Positions 58,112 through 64,000 of a DNA stretch of 64,000 nucleotides are shown here, one piece after another. Source of the DNA: Phoronis australis (Eukaryota > Phoronida > Phoronidae). The first letter of the stretch is position 1. The number at the start of each line of letters is the position of its first letter. The notes below the pieces were generated by a model. That model did no database searches, was not told the DNA's origin, and saw only the letters and a program-made list of their open reading frames with translations. The translations under genes and the position numbers were made by a program. Where the stretch lies: the NCBI GenBank assembly GCA_002633005.1, contig NMRA01000288.1:262300-326299 (forward strand). Reading direction: 5' to 3'.

Positions 58112-61100
58112 ATGCCTAAGGAGAATTTGAAAGACAAGCTGGATGGAAATGAACTTGATCTCAGTTTGAGCAACTTGGTTACTGTCCCTGTGAAAGAACT
58201 GGTAAGAGAAATTATCAACGCCGGCGGCTGGGGCGACAACATGTAGGAAAATTCGCCTGTCCACCGCTGGTGCAGTGGTAGGCACTGGTCGGATATAGCG
58301 GTCCCGGATTTAGAGAACCAGGCAGTCACTAAATAACGGACCCATTGTTCCGGCCTGTATTGGAATTCGGTCCAAATCGGAACATTCCGATACGGGCTGT
58401 TCCCGTATTGGAATATATTTTACGATTGCATTTAAAACAAAAGTTAGTAATTTGTTATGTTTTGGATGAAACTGGTTCTCAGAAACCGCTATATCCGACC
58501 AGTGCCGCAGTGGTATAGAACCCGGCTGCTGGCGTGCAAATCGAGCAGTTGCCCACTGACACCCTATATTATACTGTGTCTATATCTCACTCACACCCGA
58601 AACTCGTGTCTTGATCGTGCAGAGCAAGGCCGGGGCGCGGGGCATGGTGTTGGGGTCCCTGCTTTGTGGGCACAGTCCTGGCATACACAGTTCAAAAACA
58701 GGAGTGTGCTGTAAAATGAAAGGTGATTCATAATTAAAAAGTGAATTGCCTAAGCCCTGTAGCTTTCATCAAATGTATCCATTGGTCATCATGATTTGTT
58801 TTTTAAAGGGACTGATCAATATTAAGTTGCTAATTCCTATGTTTTTATTTTGCAGGCAAGTCTTCCCAAGGCAACAGTGTTGGATTTGTCCAACAATTCA
58901 ATTGTACAACTGCCTGTAAGCACATTTTCTTTGCTGTACTTTTACAATTGCTGAGACTGGGTATACTGTGTTTGGGTCTTCTTGTGGGTGTTTTTTCCTT
59001 CTTTTCAATTCGGTTTATTTAGTTTTTAGCATTGAATAATATTTGATTTATGTTATCAGTGTGAAAAGGGCTTGGTGTTTTTATTCACTTAGAATGATTT
59101 CAAATTATCTTCATGCAGTGAGGATGTTGTAACGTTTAAGGGTAAAATCGGCAGTTTATTGTTTTCTTAACTAAAAATACAACTGTAGTGAAGCGACATT
59201 GTTGTCCTGTTCCTTCCGTCAGTTTCATGGAGTATTGAACACCGTGATCAACTGACTATTGACCATAGCCTTTCTGTTTGCTTAATGATAGAGCCTACAT
59301 AAACAAGTTGGTTGGAATCTGATTGTGAAATGGACCCCATTTATGTGATTTCAGTAATGGTCACATGCGTATTTAGCAATGTTTAGGGCAGCAGTAATGA
59401 ACGCTGAAATATGTTAAATTCTAAGATAGACATGGCATTTCATTTCAGTAAACAAAACAAAAGCTATTATAATTTTGCTTTCCCCAAACAAAGTTCAATT
59501 TTCCTAGTTATTATATGGTAAATTATTATGTATTGAGCTCCAAAAGTCATTCTAACAAATGATTGCAGGCGGTCTGGTACACGTTTTACCAGGCCTGTGC
59601 AGGTCGCTCAGGTGATGCTATAGTAGATGAAACCAAGCAGAGTAGGTACAGACCTCACTCAGTGATCTAGCAGTGATTCATAGTAGGACTCGAATCCACG
59701 ACCTTGAGTAAAGGAAGCGCACTTTCATACCACTAGGCCACGCTGGCTTCTCTTCTAAATGTTTTTGCATAATAGTCATTTTTTTCACGATTATGATAGC
59801 AAATTCTGAATGTTTTTGTAGGATGAGTTTTGTACACTCACACATTTGGTCAAGCTGGACTTGAGCAAGAATTCCTTGACACAGTTGCCAGAGCGAATTG
59901 GGTCGTTACAGAAACTGCAACACTTGGACTTGCTAGGTAAATTCCCAATAACCTAATCCTGAAATCAAGTGGCAACTTACTGTACTGTGAAGTTTACTAC
60001 CAGCATTGCAAACTCGAATGTGAATGTACTGAGGAGGGGTGGCAAGTCTATACGAGAAAAGCCATTATCAGCATTTTGAAACTTGCCAAATTTTCATGTT
60101 CATCTATTTCTTGCTTTCTGGAATGCCACTGAGAAGTTGTTTGCTAAGAAACTTTATGCAGTGTCAAGCAAAGACCTGTCAGTTTCTTTCCTTTCTGTCA
60201 ACAAAATGTCATTTCATGACATGGATATTAATCAGCAGAAATCAAAGAAAACTTGCATTTTTGAATGTTTAATCATTCGCACAAAGAATTTTTTTGCAAT
60301 TAACCTGATTGATTTTTAACTCGGCGTTTACATAGTTGAATGTTGATATGGTTTTTCCATAATAAAGTAAGCCTTTCATTTAGAGCTTTGATTTTGATAT
60401 AATAAGTGTTTATCACATAACACAAATGTCACAAAAATGTTCCTGTGTCAACCTTACAAATAACGTGGCTATACTTATACAATGTTGTGAACTTTTTCTT
60501 ATTTCACCAGGGAACTTACTTACAACACTTCCTGTAAGCGTGCACCATTTGAAGAGCCTCAAGTGGCTTGATATCAAAGATAACCCTCTTGGGCCAGAGC
60601 TGAAGGCTATAGCTGGGAACTGCTTGGACGACGTCGAGTGTAGGAACTGTGCCAAAAATGTATGTAAAAGGCTGTATGTGTTGAATAACGAATACTTGTT
60701 TTTGTGCTCAAGCTTTCAACACACAACTGTTATGTTAATTAGAGTGGCAACCTGAGGCATGTTCAGACACGCTATTTACCTGAAGGAAAGCTTGTGGTAT
60801 CAAGATCTCTTGATAATGGCAATTGATTGTTGAAAATGTGAGAATGATTTTTTTACCTGATACGGTTATAGCTTCATTATCTACTGCAAGTTCTGTGAAA
60901 GAGATACGGGTCTTAGTGTAGCGAAAATTACTGTCCATTTTTCACAGTATTGCATGTGAATCTTCTATTAAAGGGGTAAATTTACTACTGTCAGTGGTTA
61001 TGTCTTACAGTCATAGATTAAAGGTTTAGATGTTGGGGAATTTTTATGCATTAGATGTTGTAAGCGTATTAAAGCTGCTGACCTGTGTGCTAGCCTATCA

Positions 61101-63982
61101 GCAGAACATGCTAAAGCTATGCTTCATCCTGTTTTGCTTGCTAAAAACAAACATCGAATTGGGCCTGCTACTCTCATGAAGCTGTTCTCATAATATTCCT
61201 TACCGTGATAGGAGTACACTTCTGTTACCAACAAAAACATCGAAGCCATCGGAGACTCATAAAGAAAATACTTTAAAGTTTATTGAGGTTGGCTAACCCT
61301 ATGATTACGGATTCAAAAACAATTGTGACTTGGTATGGTAACGCTAGACTTGGATGAAATGCAGCTTAAAGTATCACTAGTCAGATCAATTAAATCTTTG
61401 TTCCACAGTAATACTCTATATATCTTGTTCATTCGCAAAAGTCTGAAGTTTAAAAATACATGACAGAGTCTGCTAAATTGCGTGACTAGTGCTTGAGACT
61501 ACACTGTTAGCGGTTGTGGGAAAACATTGCCCACTTTGAACTGTATAATCCACTTTGCCACATGATGAAGTTCTTTTTGTAACTTTTATGTCTCGAGGGA
61601 GGCACTAATGCAAGGTGACAGAATCATTTCATGGTGAAATTACCAAAACATGGTTGGATATCTTTTGACCAAATTGCAAATAGGCTTGTAATTAAGTAGT
61701 TAACAGTAAATGGAATTGAAGCTTATGAAAAATATTGCTATATTTCTGTAACTGATATTGTTACAGTAGTATACTAAAAACACACGATAAATGAAATGCT
61801 AGTGAAATTTGTTTCCTTTTTAAAGGTGGTAGCCCACTTTAAAACTATAGAATCAAACCTAGAGAGAGAAAGACAGAAGAAATTACAGGAAGAAAGAGGT
61901 GAGGCTTACATCTTCCTGATAGTGTTCTGTAAACATGGTTTTTGAAATGAATTCCTGTATCACTACTTTTGTCGTACTTGCACGTATTGATCTTTATTTT
62001 TCATATTTTACTTATATGTCTGTTGATAGAACAACATTCTATTGTTCACTGATTCACAATACTTTTATCGTTTGCGTGTGTTTTGTGGTGGTTTTCATTT
62101 GATTGAAGGATTTTTTTGTCATGAGCCTGAATTCACATGATGACTTTTGGTCATCGCCATTGAAAGATAGGAGCCATATGCGAGATTGCTGATGCATTTT
62201 TGGAAAATTTGTCATTTGCATTGTAGAAATTGAGGCTAGACTGAGGGCAGAGGAAGAAAAAGTGCGTCAGCGAAAGAAAGCAGAAAAACAGCTGGAGAAG
62301 GAGAAGCGACGAAAGGAGTATGAGCAGAAACAGCGGGAAATGGCACAAGAGAGCAAACGTCAGCAGGAGCAGCCACCTGGTGAGCAATCAGTTGATTTAG
62401 TTAAAGGTGCACTTTGCTTTGTTTGGCAGGCTATGAATGGAAAGTGAAGGTCTTTTGCTCTCATTAAATTGGTCTGATAATATTCTTTATCATGGTAGGA
62501 TTCTTTTTTCTGTGCCAACAAAATCGTCAAAACCACCAGCATCTCAAGAAAACGCTCTAAATTTTATTGGGTTGGTCAACCATAAAATTGCAAATTTGAA
62601 AATAGCGCTTCTTTGTATTTTGCTGTCTACTGAATTGATAAGGGGAATATGATCCTATCACGGCAAGGAATATTTATTTATGAGACCTATTTTATTCTTA
62701 TGAAAGCAAATGACGATTTTCGTTTTCTTTAGATGGCGAAACATGGCGAAGTACAGTTTTTAATTTTCATTGTTGTTGAAGCAGGGCTTGTAATTTTCCG
62801 CGGAAACGCGGATTTCCGCTTTTTTCAAATGTTCTGTCCGCGCATTTTATATTTCCGCGTAAAAAAATGGGATTTGATATAAAATTTCCACGAAAAATTC
62901 CTTTCTTACCGCGGCATTGCAGATGACGTTCACCTCGAAAAGCGGAAGTTGCTCTTTATGTTTCGGAGGAACGTAAATTGTCAACATCGCCGGGGCATCT
63001 GGGATAGTGTGGTGGGATTTTCAATGGCGTCTCGTGTTATTGTAAATCGCGGCGACAAATACTACGGCTCTGCAGCCAAAAATGTGTGGGTAGGGAGTGG
63101 GCGGACGAGCTAAAAGGACACAGACGCATGGTACTGATGGCGGTAACGTTTTTTTAATTTTTTTTTAGTCCTCCCGATTTTTGCCGGGGAAAGGTTCACA
63201 TGGACCATTTCAAGGCTGGGTAGCGCGCATGATTTGGGCCGTAAAAGTTTCCGCGTTTTTGCCATTGGTCATTCCAAGCCCTGTTGAAGACACCATTTCC
63301 AGTGTGCTCTCACCGATTTACATTTGGAGCACATAATGACTATCATTACTCTGACGAACTCTCTAAAACAGGAACATTGGAAGAATTGTAGCCCTTAATA
63401 TGTTATGTGACGCTTTCTTGGTGTTCATTGTCAATTGTCAATTATTGTTATTTTTAAAAGAGAACTGATAGCTTTCTTAGTTTACATAAAAAATAAAATT
63501 TTGGTGTCATTCACTTTCAGTTGCCGGTCATTTTGTTGCTGCACCACTAGAAGTTAATTAAACTTTCTTTCTGTTTGTTTTCAAAATGATTTTCATCTTG
63601 TGTTGAGAGAGTATCATTTGGCACTGATATTTTTTCAAAATTAGATCGCGCAAATTTTAAAAAAGCAAAACAGTAGTATGTTTAAGTGCATAAGACATAT
63701 TACGAGGTAACTGTAATATTATACTTTTCAGACTCACGTTTGCAAGATGGTCGAGGAGATGAAGCTGTAATGAAGGATGTGGACGAACGTTCATGCCTCT
63801 CAGTTGTCTTGAAATCCTTGATCTCTCTCCTATTCATTTGTGTTGCCTTGTACGTATTTTGCGAGATGAACCCGACGAACTCAACCTGCCAGGAGGCCCA
63901 CAGTCAGATGCGGGTATTCTACGTTAAGGCAGAGAAATTTCTAGAAACACTCTTCGAGAAGGTCATACCCATTTCAGACTAG
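58112..63982 (+). CDS. LRRC59: Leucine-rich repeat protein 59 (p34), 7 exons
   Basis: Exons 58112-58201, 58856-58915, 59822-59936, 60511-60659, 61826-61898, 62227-62379, 63732-63982 give 891 bases, 296 residues (human 307), all phases continuous. [18 protein letters not shown] opens the protein as in human LRRC59. Leucine-rich repeats follow ([60 protein letters not shown]), with a cysteine cap ([10 protein letters not shown]). Then comes a charged Glu/Lys/Arg coiled coil (residues about 163-213) and one membrane span ([20 protein letters not shown]). The lumenal tail has an NST glycosylation sequon and ends PISD. LRRC59 is an ER membrane protein linked to ribosome binding and to nuclear import of FGF1. 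Intron 6 carries two transposons. Confidence 0.95.
58271..58510. repeat. Inverted repeat in LRRC59 intron 1
   Basis: GGCACTGGTCGGATATAGCG near 58281 is complementary to CGCTATATCCGACCAGTGCC near 58488, and the flanking AGAGAACCA/TGGTTCTC also pairs. Both ends carry GCAGTGGTA just outside. It is a short foldback element, not a tRNA gene. Confidence 0.6.
59573..59752 (-). mobile_element. tRNA-derived SINE
   Basis: On the minus strand GCGTGGCCTAGTGGTATGAA (A box) is followed by AAGGTCGTGGATTCGAGTCC (B box), then an unrelated tail. It shares head features with the SINE at 13700. It lies in LRRC59 intron 2. Confidence 0.65.
61187..61312. mobile_element. MITE-like element, copy 3 (one end only)
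   Basis: It begins CATAATATTCCTTACCGTGA, the reverse complement of the right end of the copy at 33.7 kb, and contains the internal GGTTGGCTAACC. The opposite terminus is not recognisable, so the copy is truncated or decayed. LRRC59 intron 4. Confidence 0.5.
62479..62680. mobile_element. MITE-like element, copy 2
   Basis: The left end is AATATTCTTTATCATGGTAG and the right end is GATCCTATCACGGCAAGGAA, inverted with respect to each other. The interior has GGTTGGTCAACC and AAAATAGCGCT, shared with the 33.6-kb copy. LRRC59 intron 6. Confidence 0.6.
62782..63283. mobile_element. hAT-like non-autonomous DNA transposon with TTGAAG target duplication
   Basis: The 502-base element starts CAGGGCTTGTAATTTTCCGC and ends, read on the minus strand, CAGGGCTTGGAATGACCAAT. 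TTGAAG flanks both sides (62776-62781, 63284-63289). CAGGGCTTG termini are typical of hAT elements, though hAT duplications are usually 8 bp. GC-richer than the surrounding intron; no transposase. LRRC59 intron 6. Confidence 0.75.
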
Positions 63983-64000
63983 GTACAAAGTCGAGTTTGT

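Noticed and set aside
58480-58560. tRNA-like phrase GCCGCAGTGGTATAGAACCC
   Set aside because: No acceptor stem or T arm can be folded; it belongs to an inverted repeat whose other end carries a similar phrase.
1-64000. CRISPR arrays, bacterial operons or phage genes
   Set aside because: None present; gene structure is fully eukaryotic with spliceosomal introns.

Overview
The window is nuclear DNA of an invertebrate animal, most probably a non-vertebrate deuterostome (hemichordate- or amphioxus-like). Genes are split by consensus GT-AG introns, composition is AT-rich, and the proteins are animal-specific (NuMA, GLIS, LRRC59). Species is inference. The sequence is a scaffold with a 345-base run of n and two single n joins.

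Layout. (1) 3-656 (+): last exon of an IgGFc-binding-domain membrane protein. (2) 955-1740: decayed LINE reverse transcriptase; then a gene-poor stretch. (3) 6402-29945 (-): a NuMA homologue of at least 26 coding exons, with 5' noncoding sequence up to about 32.2 kb. (4) 32.2-42.5 kb: intergenic, rich in repeats, with a GC-rich island, a duplicated 0.48 kb block, the gap, and three related copies of a hairpin-bearing element. (5) 42533-52397 (+): GLIS2-type zinc-finger factor in five coding exons. (6) 54398-57331 (-): PAM16/Magmas in four exons, convergent with GLIS2. (7) 58112-63982 (+): LRRC59 in seven exons, divergent from PAM16.

The four gene models were rebuilt exon by exon. Every internal junction has GT-AG, phases are continuous, and the spliced products align with known family motifs. 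The genes do not form one pathway: NuMA works at the spindle pole, GLIS2 in the nucleus, PAM16 in the mitochondrial matrix and LRRC59 in the ER membrane. The convergent GLIS2/PAM16 pair recalls the human 16p13.3 neighbourhood.

Introns and spacers hold several recognisable non-autonomous transposons (two with clear target-site duplications), tRNA-derived SINEs, a long inverted repeat and minisatellites. The most unusual signal is the three-copy family at 39.6-40.6 kb: stem sequences differ between copies but still pair, while the loop is conserved.
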